Notes: a model not told the origin generated them from the sequence alone. A stretch of DNA of 64,000 nt from Staphylococcus saprophyticus subsp. saprophyticus ATCC 15305 = NCTC 7292 (GCF_000010125.1 NC_007350.1:1426001-1490000); one strand, 5' to 3'. Positions 29,827 to 40,831 are shown, counted from the stretch's first letter. Numbers and translations are program-made.

Positions 29827-32535
29827 TTATTGTTGTCCAGCTAGCTTATTTCTTAATACAAGTTGTAAGATACCACCATGACGATAGTAATCCATTTCTA
29901 CATTTGAGTCGAAACGAGCAATAGCTTTAAATTCAATTACCTCACCATTGTCTTTTTTAGCTTGTACTTTAACTAAGTCGTGTGGCTTAACATTTTCATC
30001 AATGTCTACAGAGATAACTTCAGTACCATCGATACCTAAACTATCAGCTGATTCGCCCTCTTGGAATTGTAGCGGCAATACGCCCATCATTACTAAGTTT
30101 GAACGGTGAATACGTTCGTAACTCTGCGCAATAACTGTTTTAACGCCTAATAAGTTTGTACCTTTGGCTGCCCAGTCACGTGAAGAACCCATACCGTAGT
30201 CGTTACCTGCTAATACAACTAATCCAGTACCGTTTTCTTTATATTTCATAGCTGCATCAAATATAGACATTTGTTCACCTGTAGGCCAGTAAGTAGTATA
30301 GCCACCTTCAGTACCAGGTGCAAGTTGGTTTTTAATACGAATATTCGCAAATGTACCACGCACCATAACTTCATGGTTACCACGACGAGAACCATATGAG
30401 TTAAATTGACGAATTGGCACGCCATGTTCAATTAAATATTTACCTGCTGGTGTATCTTTACCAATCGCACCTGCTGGAGAAATATGGTCTGTCGTTACAG
30501 AATCACCAAATTTACCCATTACTCGTAAATTATTTAATGAATCAATTGTTCCTGGTTCTTTAGATAAACCTTGGAAAAATGAAGGATTTTGGATATAAGT
30601 TGATTCTGGATCAAAATCATATAAAGGTTGATCCGTTACATCAATTTCATTCCACATTTCGTTATTGTTATATACAGTTTCGTACTCTTCTTTAAATAAA
30701 TCTGGTGTAACAACAGTATCAACTGTGTCTGAAACTTCTTTGATTGATGGCCAAATATCTTTTAGATATACATCTTCGCCATCTTTACCTTTACCAAGTG
30801 GTTCATTTTGTAAGTCAATATCTACTGTACCAGCTAAAGCATAAGCAACCACTAATTGTGGTGATGCTAAATAGTTAGCTTTAACTAATGGATGAATACG
30901 ACCTTCAAAGTTACGGTTACCTGATAAAACAGAAGTAACAAGTAAATCTTCTTCAGCAATCGCTTTTTCAATTTCTTCTAATAATGGACCAGAGTTACCG
31001 ATACATGTTGTACAACCATAACCAACAAGGTTGAATCCTAAGTCATCAAGATATTCATTTAAACCAGAATCTCTTAAATAACCAGTAACAACTTTTGAAC
31101 CTGGAGCTAATGATGTTTTAACATATTCAGGTACTTTAAGACCTTTTTCAACTGCTTTTTTAGCAACAAGTCCAGCACCTAACATAACATATGGGTTAGA
31201 TGTATTCGTACATGAAGTAATCGCAGCGATCGCTAAATCACCCGTCTTCATAGTTGTTGAAGTGCCATCTTTAAATTCAATTGTTGCAGTTTTATCAAAT
31301 TCACTCTTATCAAAACCATGACCTTGGTTACCCGCTGGTGCAGTTACTGATTTTTCGAATTCTTTTTTCATGTCACTCAAGAAGATTAAATCTTGTGGAC
31401 GTTTAGGACCTGATAATGAAGCTTCAACAGTAGCTAAATCAAGTTCTACAACATCTGTGTACTCAGGATCTTCTTTTTCTACAGTAAAGAACATGCTATT
31501 TTCTTCTAAATATGTTTTAACTAAGTCAATTTGTTCTTCAGAACGACCTGTTAAACGCATATATTTTAATGCTTCTTCATCTACTGGGAAGAAACCACAA
31601 GTAGCACCGTATTCAGGAGCCATATTAGCAATTGTTGCACGGTCAGCTAATGGTAAATGTTGTACACCTGGACCGAAGAACTCAACAAATTTGCCTACAA
31701 CGCCTTTTTTACGTAACTCTTGTGTTACACGTAATGCTAAGTCCGTTGCAGTAGCACCTTGTGGTAAAGCATTTGATAGTCTAACACCAATAACTTCAGG
31801 AATTGGGAAGTATGAAGGTTGACCTAACATACCAGCTTCGGCTTCAATACCACCGACACCCCAACCTAATACGCCAAGACCGTTAATCATTGTCGTATGT
31901 GAATCGGTACCAACTAATGTATCTGGGAATGCAACAGTTTCACCATCAACTTCACGTGCATGTACAACGTTAGCTAGGTACTCTAAGTTAACTTGGTGTA
32001 CGATACCCGTTGCTGGTGGAACAGCACTATAATTATTAAATGCTTTAGTTGCCCAATTTAAGAACTGGTAACGTTCATAGTTTCTTTCAAACTCTAATTT
32101 CATATTTCGTTCTAGCGCTTCTGGATTAGCATAGCTATCTACTTGTACTGAGTGGTCGATAACTAAATCAACAGGCACTTCTGGATTGATCTTATTTAAG
32201 TCGCCACCTACATCATTCATGGCTTTACGTAATGAAGCTAAGTCTACGACAGCAGGTACACCTGTGAAATCTTGTAGAATTACACGTGAAGGTTTGAAAG
32301 GAACTTCTCCTTCTGCACCTTCAGTAAAATCAGATAACGCTTTGATGTGTTCATCTGTAATTACAAAACCATCTTCTTGTCTTAAAACAGATTCTAGTAA
32401 TACTCTAATTGAATATGGCAGTTTCGCTACTTTAGTTAAACCTTGTTCTTCTAAAGTGTTTAAATCATAATACGTGTATGATTTCCCATTTAAGTCAAAC
32501 GATTTTTTCGCTTGCTGTTTAATATTAGAAGCCAT
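29827..32535 (-). CDS. acnA: Aconitate hydratase
   Basis: TCA-cycle enzyme (citrate to isocitrate via aconitate) with a 4Fe-4S cluster. It is 902 aa, the AcnA/IRP1 size. Cluster cysteines are visible in TSCTNTSNP and [14 protein letters not shown]. Substrate-site segments include [21 protein letters not shown] and [16 protein letters not shown]. Apo-enzyme of this class also binds mRNA as an iron-responsive protein. The 261-bp upstream gap holds a CcpC/CcpE-type dyad and a Fur-like site. Often named citB or acn in Firmicutes. Confidence 0.97.
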   Translation of the reverse strand: MASNIKQQAKKSFDLNGKSYTYYDLNTLEEQGLTKVAKLPYSIRVLLESVLRQEDGFVITDEHIKALSDFTEGAEGEVPFKPSRVILQDFTGVPAVVDLASLRKAMNDVGGDLNKINPEVPVDLVIDHSVQVDSYANPEALERNMKLEFERNYERYQFLNWATKAFNNYSAVPPATGIVHQVNLEYLANVVHAREVDGETVAFPDTLVGTDSHTTMINGLGVLGWGVGGIEAEAGMLGQPSYFPIPEVIGVRLSNALPQGATATDLALRVTQELRKKGVVGKFVEFFGPGVQHLPLADRATIANMAPEYGATCGFFPVDEEALKYMRLTGRSEEQIDLVKTYLEENSMFFTVEKEDPEYTDVVELDLATVEASLSGPKRPQDLIFLSDMKKEFEKSVTAPAGNQGHGFDKSEFDKTATIEFKDGTSTTMKTGDLAIAAITSCTNTSNPYVMLGAGLVAKKAVEKGLKVPEYVKTSLAPGSKVVTGYLRDSGLNEYLDDLGFNLVGYGCTTCIGNSGPLLEEIEKAIAEEDLLVTSVLSGNRNFEGRIHPLVKANYLASPQLVVAYALAGTVDIDLQNEPLGKGKDGEDVYLKDIWPSIKEVSDTVDTVVTPDLFKEEYETVYNNNEMWNEIDVTDQPLYDFDPESTYIQNPSFFQGLSKEPGTIDSLNNLRVMGKFGDSVTTDHISPAGAIGKDTPAGKYLIEHGVPIRQFNSYGSRRGNHEVMVRGTFANIRIKNQLAPGTEGGYTTYWPTGEQMSIFDAAMKYKENGTGLVVLAGNDYGMGSSRDWAAKGTNLLGVKTVIAQSYERIHRSNLVMMGVLPLQFQEGESADSLGIDGTEVISVDIDENVKPHDLVKVQAKKDNGEVIEFKAIARFDSNVEMDYYRHGGILQLVLRNKLAGQQ

Positions 32536-32660
32536 ATAAATCCCCCTTGAATTTTTTTAATATATGCCGTTAGTTAAATTGTATAATTATATGTAGTTTA
32601 AAACAACTAGATAGAGCCAGAAACATGGCTAAATTAGATTTGATTTTTCAATCAGTATAC

Positions 32661-32675
32661 ATAAGCAAAACTTAT
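32661..32675. promoter_or_regulatory. CcpC/CcpE-type dyad upstream of acnA
   Basis: ATAA-N7-TTAT, exactly the dyad recognised by citrate-responsive CcpC (B. subtilis citB) and CcpE (staphylococci). It is 126 bp before the acnA start. Confidence 0.55.
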
Positions 32676-32711
32676 TGCTAAATGCAGGTGTAATAAGTTA
32701 TTATTATCAGT

Positions 32712-32726
32712 TGAGAATCATTATCA
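32712..32726. promoter_or_regulatory. Fur-like site upstream of acnA
   Basis: TGAGAATCATTATCA matches the 7-1-7 Fur consensus at 13 of 15 positions, one mismatch being the central base. It lies 177 bp before the acnA start and 71 bp past the end of the BCCT gene, so acnA is the only gene it could control. Confidence 0.45.
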
Positions 32727-32744
32727 GCTAATTTCATTATCCTA

Positions 32745-32781
32745 CAAAAAAACTGAGAACCCAATTGGATTCTCAGTTTTT
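32745..32781 (-). terminator. Terminator of the BCCT transporter gene
   Basis: AAAACTGAGAA / TTCTCAGTTTT stem with CCAATTGG in the loop region; ends in a T tract on the minus strand. Confidence 0.85.
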
Positions 32782-32796
32782 GACTATTAATCAATA

Positions 32797-34440
32797 TTAT
32801 TTTTCTGCTTTTTCTGCATCTCTTAATGGTGTACGTTTTTCAATAATATCATCTTCATAATCTTCTTGTTGATGTTGTACATAATCTTGCAATCTATGTT
32901 TATTTGGTGTCAAAGTAAGTCCTAAGAACTTACGCTCTTGGTTCGCATCTTTGTAGAATGAAATCATCATCATGATCACTACAAAGGAGAACGGTAAGGC
33001 ACTTATAATGGCGGCACTTTGAATCGCATTCAATGCTTCAGCACCATTACCTCCACCAGCAAATAATAATACGAATGCAATTAATGATTGTGCGATACCC
33101 CATGTAACTTTAATCATAATAGAAGGCTCTAATGAACCATTTGTCGTTTGCATACCTAATACAAATGTTGCTGAGTCAGCAGAGGTAATAAAGAATGATG
33201 CGATTAATACTAATGCAATAATAGATAGTATAATACCTAGTGGAATTTCATTGAACACACCAAAGAGTTGTGTTTCAGCAGTCATATCGAATAATTCTGG
33301 ATTTTTCTTACCAGTTTCAATTCCAAGTACACCGAATACACTGAACCAAACGAAACTTACTAACGCTGGTACTAAAAGTACCCCAGCAATAAATTCACGA
33401 ATAGAACGTCCTTTAGATACACGTGCAATGAAAATACCTACGAATGGGCTCCAACTTAACCACCAACCCCAATAGTAAAGTGTCCAACTAGACATCCATT
33501 CACGTTTTTGAGGGTTTAAAGCTGCAGTGTCAAACGTATTTAATAAGAATGAGTTCAACAAAGTACCTGTAGAACTTGTCATCATATTTAAAATCAATAC
33601 TGTCGGTCCAATGATTAAAACAGCAATCATTAAAATTGCACCTAAACTAATATTTAAATTACTTAAATATTGGATGCCTTTACTTAAACCAGACCAAGCA
33701 CTCATAATAAATAGAATAGTTACAACTACAATAATAATTGCTTGTACCCAAACATTATTTGGTATGCCAAATAAATAGTGAAGCCCACCATTGATTTGCA
33801 ATGCGCCCATACCTAGTGATACGGCAACACCTACTACTGTAGCGAATACAGCAAGCACATCAATGATTGTCCCAATTGGGCCTTCAACTTTATTTCCTAA
33901 GATAGGACGTAATGTTCTAGAAATTAATCCAGGTTCCCCTTTTCTAAATTGGGCATAAGCGAGCGCTAATGCAACTACGCCATAAATTGCCCATGCATGG
34001 AATCCCCAATGGAAAAACGTTGAACGTAAGGCCTCGGTATAAGCTGCTGCAGTTTTCGGATCCGCATTTGGCGGCGCTGCAAAGTCAGCCATTGGTTCTG
34101 CTGCACCATAGAATACAAGCCCAATACCCATACCAGCACTGAACAACATAGCAAACCATGAAATTGTATTAAATTCAGGTTTGTCGTTCGGTTTACCTAA
34201 CTTCAATTTACCAATCGGGCTAAAGATTAGGAAAATACAGAAGAATACAATAAACGTTGTAAGAATTAAGTAATACCATCCTAGTTTATCAGTAATCCAT
34301 AGTTTAATTGTATTCGTAACATGATCAAATTGTTCCGGTAACACTGCGCCGATAATAACAACAATCGCTACGATAATCGCACTATAGATAAAAACTGGAG
34401 ATAATTTCTTACCATTAGGTTGGTTACTAGAAGAATTCAT
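32797..34440 (-). CDS. BCCT-family glycine betaine/choline transporter
   Basis: Secondary importer of compatible solutes, acting in osmoprotection. It is 547 aa with twelve helices. The BCCT signature WSPFVGIFIARVSKGRSIREF is present near residue 330, and the earlier GMGIGLVFYGAAEPM and AFHAWAIYG-type (FFHWGFHAWAIYG) segments too. The acidic C-terminal tail (about 505-547) is cytosolic and may sense osmolarity. OpuD-type betaine uptake is the most likely role; choline or carnitine cannot be excluded. Transcribed alone. Confidence 0.88.
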   Translation of the reverse strand: MNSSSNQPNGKKLSPVFIYSAIIVAIVVIIGAVLPEQFDHVTNTIKLWITDKLGWYYLILTTFIVFFCIFLIFSPIGKLKLGKPNDKPEFNTISWFAMLFSAGMGIGLVFYGAAEPMADFAAPPNADPKTAAAYTEALRSTFFHWGFHAWAIYGVVALALAYAQFRKGEPGLISRTLRPILGNKVEGPIGTIIDVLAVFATVVGVAVSLGMGALQINGGLHYLFGIPNNVWVQAIIIVVVTILFIMSAWSGLSKGIQYLSNLNISLGAILMIAVLIIGPTVLILNMMTSSTGTLLNSFLLNTFDTAALNPQKREWMSSWTLYYWGWWLSWSPFVGIFIARVSKGRSIREFIAGVLLVPALVSFVWFSVFGVLGIETGKKNPELFDMTAETQLFGVFNEIPLGIILSIIALVLIASFFITSADSATFVLGMQTTNGSLEPSIMIKVTWGIAQSLIAFVLLFAGGGNGAEALNAIQSAAIISALPFSFVVIMMMISFYKDANQERKFLGLTLTPNKHRLQDYVQHQQEDYEDDIIEKRTPLRDAEKAEK

Positions 34441-34647
34441 AATTAATTACTCCCTTTCTTATCATATTAAATTTTCGAATCTAAATTAGAATGATTAGAA
34501 TTTCTAAACACTACTATTTTATGTAATAGCTACGTATTACAATAACAAAACAATGAGTTAATATCAAATTTCATTAAATAAACTATTTTCTAAACTTTAC
34601 ATATAATGTATAATAAGTTTTAAATTTAATTAAGAGGAGTTAATTAT

Positions 34648-35001
34648 ATGTTAAAGGAATTCAAAGAGTTTGCACTTAAAGGTAATGTTTTAGATTTAGC
34701 AGTTGCTGTAGTTATGGGCGCAGCATTTAATAAAATTGTTACTGCTTTAGTTTCATACATTATCATGCCATTAATTGGTTTAATTTTCGGTACTGTTGAC
34801 TTTGCTGAAAGCTGGTCATTTATGGGTATTAAATATGGTATGTTCGTTCAATCAATTATTGATTTCATCATCATTGCATTCGCTTTATTCATTTTCGTTA
34901 AAATTGCTAATACGTTAATGAAGAAAGAAGAGGAAGAAGAAATCGAAGAAAACACTGTATTATTAACGGAAATCCGCGACTTATTACGTGAAAAAAATTA
35001 A
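34648..35001 (+). CDS. mscL: Large-conductance mechanosensitive channel
   Basis: Pressure-release channel opened by membrane tension after osmotic downshock. At 117 aa it has the MscL signature [21 protein letters not shown] (residues 12-32, first pore helix), a short periplasmic loop ([18 protein letters not shown]), the second helix (about 65-88) and a charged cytoplasmic bundle ([10 protein letters not shown]). It starts after AGAGGAG. It is divergent from the BCCT osmoprotectant transporter, a fitting osmotic pair. Confidence 0.96.
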   Translation: MLKEFKEFALKGNVLDLAVAVVMGAAFNKIVTALVSYIIMPLIGLIFGTVDFAESWSFMGIKYGMFVQSIIDFIIIAFALFIFVKIANTLMKKEEEEEIEENTVLLTEIRDLLREKN

Positions 35002-35071
35002 TTCGATTTAATTAGCATAAAGCGAAAAAATTAAGCTTTTTTAAAATTTTCATAGTTCGCTCTAGTTTAAA

Positions 35072-35113
35072 TCAAAAAAGCCAAGACATTTCAAAATGTC
35101 TTGGCTTTTTTCT
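35072..35113. terminator. Bidirectional terminator between mscL and sbcC
   Basis: AAAAAAGCCAAGACATTT and AAATGTCTTGGCTTTTTT, an almost perfect palindrome with A and T tails. Confidence 0.9.
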
Positions 35114-35137
35114 TATTTAAATATATTTTTTTATACT

Positions 35138-38100
35138 CTATTGTTTTTTAAAATGTGTTGTACTTTGATACTGTTCTGTGGTTACTTCCAATATAAGCGG
35201 TATTCTTTGCTTGAGTTCACTTACGTGAGAAATAATCCCAACCATGCGACCCGTTGATTTTAAACTTAGCAATGTATCTAGTGCAGTTTCTAGTGTTTCC
35301 TGATCTAAAGTACCAAATCCTTCATCTACAAACATTGAATCAAGTGAAATCCCACCTGATTCTTGTTGCACAATTTCACTTAATCCCAATGCTAATGCTA
35401 ATGATGCCTGAAATGTTTCTCCACCAGATAACGATGTAATGTGGCGTGATTGATTTGAATGTGCATCGAACACATCTATTTCTAGTCCACTATAGCCTTG
35501 AGATATTTGAGCTCGTCTCGTTAATTGGTATCTCTGTCCCGTCATAATTGCTAAGCGCTGATTAGCTTGAGTAAGAATACGCTCCAAGTAATATATTAAT
35601 ACATAATTTTCCAACGTTAATTTTTGTTCATTTTTCCCTGCTAAAATTTCTGCTAATTGAAATACTTCTTGTTGAGATTGCAATTCACTATTTAACTCAT
35701 CTATAATTTTATTTATTTCAGTTATTTTTTTAGAATTAAACTCCATTTTATAGTCATGTTGACTTAATTCAGTTGAAGCTGTTTCATATACTTGTTGCAT
35801 TTCTTCAAATCGTTCTTTTAGTTGTTGTGTATCATCTAGCTTCTTATTATTTGTTTCAGCTTTTAGTTGCGCTATATATAATTCGTAAGATTGTTTCTCT
35901 TTTTTGAAAGTTTCAATTTCTTTTTCTAAATTTTGCTTTTCTGATGCTTGTGCTGTTACTTTTTCAACTTGTTCTATTGATGTAAAACCAATACGTTGCA
36001 TTTCCTCATTGATTTTCATATCAGTCTCATTGATTTCAGTTTCTATTTCAGCAAGGTTATTTTTTAAATAAGTTACACTATTTTTTTCTATTGCTAAAGT
36101 ACTCTTATAATTTTGTATTTTTTGTTCAATTTCATTTAGCGTTTGATCAAATTGGCGTATTTGATTATAAGCATCTTCAAATTTTGTTAAAAATTCATCA
36201 ACCCGTTTATAACCTGTTGTATTTTCAAAATCGTTTATCGCAGTTTCATTTTCTTTTAATATGTGTTCTTTTTTTTGAATATTCATCTGTAAATCGTGTG
36301 AACTTTTTTCATATTGTTGTAATTGGTCTTTTAATTTTTCTATTTCATTATTTTCTTCATCTATTTTTTTCTTTTCTTGATATTTCTTCTCAACTTCATC
36401 TTCTAGAGCTTCATAATTTATATTTTCCAATGAAGCTATAGTATATTTTGATAATTGCTCCTCAATGTGTGACAATTCACTTTCACATTTAATAATATCT
36501 CCTTTTACAGTAGCTATTTTTTCTTCTAATAGCGTGAGCTGTTGATGTCTTTCCATTATTTCATCAAAATCCACGTGACTCGATAATGTATGAATTTCAT
36601 TACCACAGATTGGGCAAGTTTCACCAGTATGTAGAGCTGCTTGTACTGTTGCAATTACATCTTGTTTGTTGTTTAAATCTAATTTAGATTTATCAATATT
36701 ATTATATTCCTCATTGAGTTGCACACGCTTTTGACTTAAATCTTTAAGATTACGTTGCTTTTGCATTTTTCTTTTCTCTAATGCATCATACTCAATTTTA
36801 TCTTTTTCATTTTGCTTCAATTGTTTAATATCATTATTAAGGTTGTATATTGCTTCCGTAATTTGTTCTATCTTTCGATAATCAGGCTGACGTTGATTTA
36901 ATTTAGCTGTAGTATCTTTGATTTCCTCATTTTTTTGAGTTAAATGCGCTTCTAAATCTGTAAATGCTGTTTTCGTGAACTGATAATTGTTGTAGGCATC
37001 TTTATATTTATTTGCTTTTTCAAAAAACAATTGCGTCTGTTCAATAAAACGCCTTAGTTCCTCAATATCATCTTGCTTCTCTTTAAGGTTATCCGCTTCA
37101 AGGTTACTTTGTTTTATCTTATCCTCCAAATCAAAGATACTTTTAGATTTTTCTTCAATACTTTGCGCTACTTTACCTTTTTTGGAAATTGTATTTTCTT
37201 TTACTTCTAATAAATTCGTAATGGGTCTTACTTCGTTGATTTCTGTTACACGCTTAACTTTTTCTTGGATTTCGTTTTCATTAACTAATAATGCTTCATA
37301 TTTTTGTTGATTTTCATTGAGCTTATTTAAAGCATCCTCTAATTTAATATTATTATTTAAAGCATTTTCTGTACTGTTGACTTTATTTTTTAATATTTCT
37401 TTTTTCTGTTCAAAGTCATCTCGTATTATTTGTGCTTTCATTTTAAAATCTGGTAATACCTTAATGATATTGTTCGTTTGTCTAGCACTTATTACTTTAT
37501 GCTCGCATAATGTTTCATCATCAAAAGTTTCCAATTCTTTCCAATGATTTTCTAAATCGTTGTACCTTTTTTCTATTTGCTCTCTTACTTCTTTTACATC
37601 ATCAGATAATTTTTTTTGAATTTCTTCAAATCTCTGACTGTTAAACAGTGTTCTTAATATATCTTGTTTTTCCACACTTTTCGAGAGTAAAAATCGTTTA
37701 AATTCACCCTGTGGTAATATAAACAGTTGTCGAAATTGTTCAGCATTCACACCTAGTAGCGCTTTGATAAATTGATTACCACTATTAATTTTACTTTCTC
37801 TAAGTGCATAATCATCTTGTTCATATTGATAAACTGCTAGTTGCCCTAGTGTTTTATTTTTATTACCTTCCTTTATAAATGCACCTTGTCTTTGAATTTT
37901 AAAATATTGATTTCTTAATTTAAATTCAAATTCGACAACCATTGGTTTTTTACTTTCAGCAAAATGACTCCTTAAATCGCTTTCTTTTCTATCTTTTGTG
38001 GAAGCTTCACCAAATAATGCAAACACAATAGCATCAAATATCATCGTCTTGCCTGAACCAGTTTTTCCACTGATTAAAAAGAGTTGGTTATTTTCTACAT

Positions 38101-38167
38101 TATTAAAATCAATTGTTTCATTTAAAAAGGGACCGAAATTAGTTAAATTCAGTTTAATGGGTCTCAT
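35138..38167 (-). CDS. sbcC: Exonuclease SbcC (SMC-like ATPase)
   Basis: ATPase arm of the SbcCD nuclease (Rad50-like), which opens hairpin and protein-blocked DNA ends. At 1009 aa: N-terminal Walker A SGKTGSGKTMIFDAI (about 34-48), long coiled coils rich in E, K and Q, a central zinc hook CPICG (about 525), and C-terminal LSGGETFQASLALALGL signature and MFVDEGFGTLD Walker B. Its ATG abuts the sbcD stop with no gap. SOS-inducible through the box upstream of sbcD. Confidence 0.96.
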   Translation of the reverse strand: MRPIKLNLTNFGPFLNETIDFNNVENNQLFLISGKTGSGKTMIFDAIVFALFGEASTKDRKESDLRSHFAESKKPMVVEFEFKLRNQYFKIQRQGAFIKEGNKNKTLGQLAVYQYEQDDYALRESKINSGNQFIKALLGVNAEQFRQLFILPQGEFKRFLLSKSVEKQDILRTLFNSQRFEEIQKKLSDDVKEVREQIEKRYNDLENHWKELETFDDETLCEHKVISARQTNNIIKVLPDFKMKAQIIRDDFEQKKEILKNKVNSTENALNNNIKLEDALNKLNENQQKYEALLVNENEIQEKVKRVTEINEVRPITNLLEVKENTISKKGKVAQSIEEKSKSIFDLEDKIKQSNLEADNLKEKQDDIEELRRFIEQTQLFFEKANKYKDAYNNYQFTKTAFTDLEAHLTQKNEEIKDTTAKLNQRQPDYRKIEQITEAIYNLNNDIKQLKQNEKDKIEYDALEKRKMQKQRNLKDLSQKRVQLNEEYNNIDKSKLDLNNKQDVIATVQAALHTGETCPICGNEIHTLSSHVDFDEIMERHQQLTLLEEKIATVKGDIIKCESELSHIEEQLSKYTIASLENINYEALEDEVEKKYQEKKKIDEENNEIEKLKDQLQQYEKSSHDLQMNIQKKEHILKENETAINDFENTTGYKRVDEFLTKFEDAYNQIRQFDQTLNEIEQKIQNYKSTLAIEKNSVTYLKNNLAEIETEINETDMKINEEMQRIGFTSIEQVEKVTAQASEKQNLEKEIETFKKEKQSYELYIAQLKAETNNKKLDDTQQLKERFEEMQQVYETASTELSQHDYKMEFNSKKITEINKIIDELNSELQSQQEVFQLAEILAGKNEQKLTLENYVLIYYLERILTQANQRLAIMTGQRYQLTRRAQISQGYSGLEIDVFDAHSNQSRHITSLSGGETFQASLALALGLSEIVQQESGGISLDSMFVDEGFGTLDQETLETALDTLLSLKSTGRMVGIISHVSELKQRIPLILEVTTEQYQSTTHFKKQ

Positions 38168-39298
38168 TTATTTAGAACCCTCCTCAAGTAATGCTGTCAT
38201 AATTTTTTCTATTTTTTTACTTTGATTCGTAGTTAAATGTTCACCCGTTATACTATTATAAAAATTATCAATTATTGTTTCATCATCTAATTTTTGAATT
38301 TCAATATTTTCATGGTGTATAGATGTATTAAAATCAAACGTCTGATTGGTTAACGCTAAAGTATTAGGATAAATTTGCTTCAAATGCATCATAGGATCAC
38401 TCACATGTGACATATGCTTTAATTTAAAATGTAAATAATTTTCTTTATGTTTTACTTCTAACTTTTCTTGTATTGCATCTTCATAATTACCTTCAATCAC
38501 TTCTAATTGTCTTAGAGGCTTTAATGGTATAAATTTGTCTGTTATTTTTTGATTTTTAATTTCTACTATTTTATAACCTTTTGGTTGTTTCGTTTCTGAA
38601 AATGAATATTGTAACAATGAACCACTGTAATTTATAAAATTAGATTCAATACTGAAAGGATGATGTAAATGTCCAAGCATAACTCTATCAAACTGATTAA
38701 ATAGATTCTCATCAACTGACTCAACTGTACCTATAGTCAACGGCCTTTCAGATTCAGAGCGAATTCCACCTTGTACTGTTAAATGACCAACAAAAATATT
38801 CACTTTATTCTCATCTATGACTTCATGCATATATGCCAACACTCTGTTTAAAGCCTGTTGGTGTGTTTCTATAGCTTTGTCATCAAAGAAATATTGCATT
38901 TCATTTATAGTGGCAAAAGGCATTGTGTAAAAATCAACGTTCCCAATCGTTACTGGTTTATTCATATCATTAAGGTCAGTACGTATGTACATATGTGATT
39001 TTTCAAACCATTTTGAGCCATAATTTAATCTTTCCTTACTATCATGGTTACCATTAATCATAATTAAAGGAATACTCATTTCTAAATTTAATATATCAAT
39101 TGTCTGTTCAAGTAATTGAATCGCATCTTTATTTGGATAACTTGTGTCATATAGATCACCCGCAATGACAATAACGTCGGGTTGTTCTAATTTCATTGCC
39201 TCAATAAATTTATCTAGTATATACGCTTGGTCTTCTAGTAACGACTTCCCATTTAATATTCGCCCTAAATGCCAATCCGCAGTATGTATGATTTTCAT
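38168..39298 (-). CDS. sbcD: Exonuclease SbcD (Mre11-like nuclease)
   Basis: Metallophosphoesterase subunit of SbcCD, 376 aa. Phosphoesterase motifs in order: [11 protein letters not shown] (D-x-H), [26 protein letters not shown] (GNHD), [10 protein letters not shown] and [10 protein letters not shown] (GHxH). I place the start at the ATG 39296-39298 directly before IIHTADWH, as in the family. An upstream in-frame ATG would lie beyond the LexA-type box at 39315-39328 and is excluded. First gene of the sbcDC operon. Confidence 0.96.
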   Translation of the reverse strand: MKIIHTADWHLGRILNGKSLLEDQAYILDKFIEAMKLEQPDVIVIAGDLYDTSYPNKDAIQLLEQTIDILNLEMSIPLIMINGNHDSKERLNYGSKWFEKSHMYIRTDLNDMNKPVTIGNVDFYTMPFATINEMQYFFDDKAIETHQQALNRVLAYMHEVIDENKVNIFVGHLTVQGGIRSESERPLTIGTVESVDENLFNQFDRVMLGHLHHPFSIESNFINYSGSLLQYSFSETKQPKGYKIVEIKNQKITDKFIPLKPLRQLEVIEGNYEDAIQEKLEVKHKENYLHFKLKHMSHVSDPMMHLKQIYPNTLALTNQTFDFNTSIHHENIEIQKLDDETIIDNFYNSITGEHLTTNQSKKIEKIMTALLEEGSK

Positions 39299-39314
39299 TA
39301 TATCGCCCTCTCTT

Positions 39315-39328
39315 AGAACGTTTGTTCG
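39315..39328 (-). promoter_or_regulatory. LexA (SOS) box before sbcD-sbcC
   Basis: CGAACAAACGTTCT on the minus strand, 17 bp upstream of the sbcD start codon. sbcDC is a reported SOS operon in S. aureus. Confidence 0.8.
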
Positions 39329-39369
39329 TATTAATAGTTTATTATATTTTTCATAACGCTTCAAGTATA

Positions 39370-39406
39370 ATAAAAGAGCCGTTTACCTTTATAGATAAAC
39401 GGCAAT
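39370..39406 (-). terminator. Terminator of the ccdC-like gene
   Basis: GCCGTTTA / TAAACGGC stem, then CTCTTTTA on the minus strand. It isolates sbcD transcription from the gene before it. Confidence 0.8.
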
Positions 39407-39409
39407 AAT

Positions 39410-39877
39410 TTATTGAATTAAATTACTTTTAACTTTTTTGAATTTATATAACATTGCTATTCTCCAAGGTACAATCATGCAAAATGCTAATAAGAAAAAC
39501 ATACCTGCAATTTCCCCTGGATCAATTTGGTTACTTATAAATATTTTGATTACTGTGCGAATTAACAACAATGATATAAGAATAATTGGAAACGCTTTTG
39601 AACGTTTCATGTAAATTTCACTACCCTGTGTTTCGAATTTAGATGTCCAAATTAATATGGTAGAAAATAATAACCCCATAATGATACATTCTAAAATCTC
39701 AGTTCCAGTTAATCTAAAATAAGGTACCACGTACATCAATGCACCTGTTGCCATAAAAAATGGAGGTAGTATAATTTTCTTTTCATTTACGGGAAATTGT
39801 TGTGCTTTCATTCTGACTATAATGACACCAATACCCATTAAAAATGCGAAAACTATTGAAAATACTAAATACAACAT
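39410..39877 (-). CDS. CcdC-like membrane protein (DUF1453)
   Basis: A 155-residue membrane protein with about four to five hydrophobic segments (residues 1-22, 43-58, 64-80, 95-112, 122-143). The pattern VFAFLMGIGVIIVRMKAQ, ILPPFFMATGALMYVVPYFR and GEIAGMFFLLAFCMIVPWRIAML matches Bacillus CcdC/DUF1453, named from its place beside ccdA but not needed for cytochrome c formation. No cysteine pair for redox work is seen. A GAAGGTG ribosome site precedes the ATG. Its terminator separates it from sbcDC. Confidence 0.75.
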   Translation of the reverse strand: MLYLVFSIVFAFLMGIGVIIVRMKAQQFPVNEKKIILPPFFMATGALMYVVPYFRLTGTEILECIIMGLLFSTILIWTSKFETQGSEIYMKRSKAFPIILISLLLIRTVIKIFISNQIDPGEIAGMFFLLAFCMIVPWRIAMLYKFKKVKSNLIQ

Positions 39878-40071
39878 GCTTACACCTTCTTTGTGTTTCT
39901 ACAAGATGATATTTTACCTTGGATAGTATATCACTTAATAAATTAATAATCAGTATTTATAGCCTAATTTATTATTTAATCTTCAAAATTTAAGGCTTAA
40001 TGTTCATATCATGTCTTTTAGTTATGTAGAAAACGACATAGTCAAATGCTTATTCACAATATACACAAAAT

Positions 40072-40100
40072 AAAACCAGCTTATATTTAAGCTGATTTTA
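40072..40100 (-). terminator. Terminator
   Basis: AAAATCAGCTTA pairs with TAAGCTGGTTTT on the minus strand, following the 61-aa gene. Confidence 0.78.
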
Positions 40101-40114
40101 CTACATGTGTATTT

Positions 40115-40300
40115 TTATATTGCATTTATTTGTGTACATGCGGACAATGCATCGTTTAAAGTGTATCTAAGATAATTCATATCATGTAATTGCATCGCGT
40201 TATGATATTTCTTAAATGCTTCGTCGGTCGGAAAGTTAATATGCATATTTGCTAGTCGATCAAGTACTTCTTTATCTTCCATGGCATAAGCATCCTTCAC
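40115..40300 (-). CDS. Small cytosolic protein, unknown function
   Basis: A 61-residue, mostly helical, soluble protein that I do not recognise. It begins at a GTG (40298-40300), placed 8 nt after GGAGGT, and reads KDAYAMEDKEVLDRLANMH. The good ribosome site and the terminator 15 bp past its stop support a real gene. No membrane helix, signal peptide or metal motif is visible; a single Cys lies near the C-terminus. Confidence 0.6.
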   Translation of the reverse strand: MKDAYAMEDKEVLDRLANMHINFPTDEAFKKYHNAMQLHDMNYLRYTLNDALSACTQINAI

Positions 40301-40530
40301 TTATTACTACCTCCCTTATATTCATATTATAACAAATTACAATCTATAATCAATTATTTTTCTGAATATTCGAATTTTTATTGTTATACTCTCCTACACT
40401 AATTACGTATTCATTCTATAAATTACCTATAAGAATATATTGTAAATTGATTATTGTATTCTTATTTTTCAAAAAGAATGTTATATAACTTATTTTTAAA
40501 ATTCTCAATATCCTCATTCATATATTCATC

Positions 40531-40831
40531 TTATAACTTTTGACTTACACTATCTGTTGGGTAGTGAATTTTATCTTTTTCATCAGTTACAGCTGTGAAG
40601 TAACCTTTGCAACTTGAATCGAATTTGGGAATTGAGTGTTACCATCGAGCAACCACTTCCTTTGATTTTTTGATGCACTTTCATAACCTTTATTATCTAC
40701 ATTTGTAGTATTAAGAAAAGGTATATTTTCATCATCTGAAATTATTATTTTCAAAAACATTCCAAATGCTTTTAATTCATAATTTTGTACCCGAATAATG
40801 AAAAAGAAGTTATGAAATACTAAACAATGTA
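40531..40831 (-). pseudogene. Remnant of a decayed gene (C-terminal fragment with a frameshift)
   Basis: In the 643-bp stretch without an intact gene (40301-40943), the minus strand from about 40831 to a stop at 40531 reads as protein once one base is restored. The first frame ends after KNQRKWLLDGNTQFPNSIQV. Restoring one G at the GG pair (cc at 40604-40605 on the plus strand) continues as AKGYFTAVTDEKDKIHYPT to VSQKL and a stop. There is no start codon or ribosome site at the upper end, where the frame is closed by a stop. The family is unknown to me; the sequence looks like the end of an exported beta-rich domain. The remaining flanks hold nothing I can support. Confidence 0.5.

Noticed and set aside
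31370..31822. 150-codon open frame opposite acnA
   Set aside because: Antisense shadow of aconitase, whose motifs are unambiguous.
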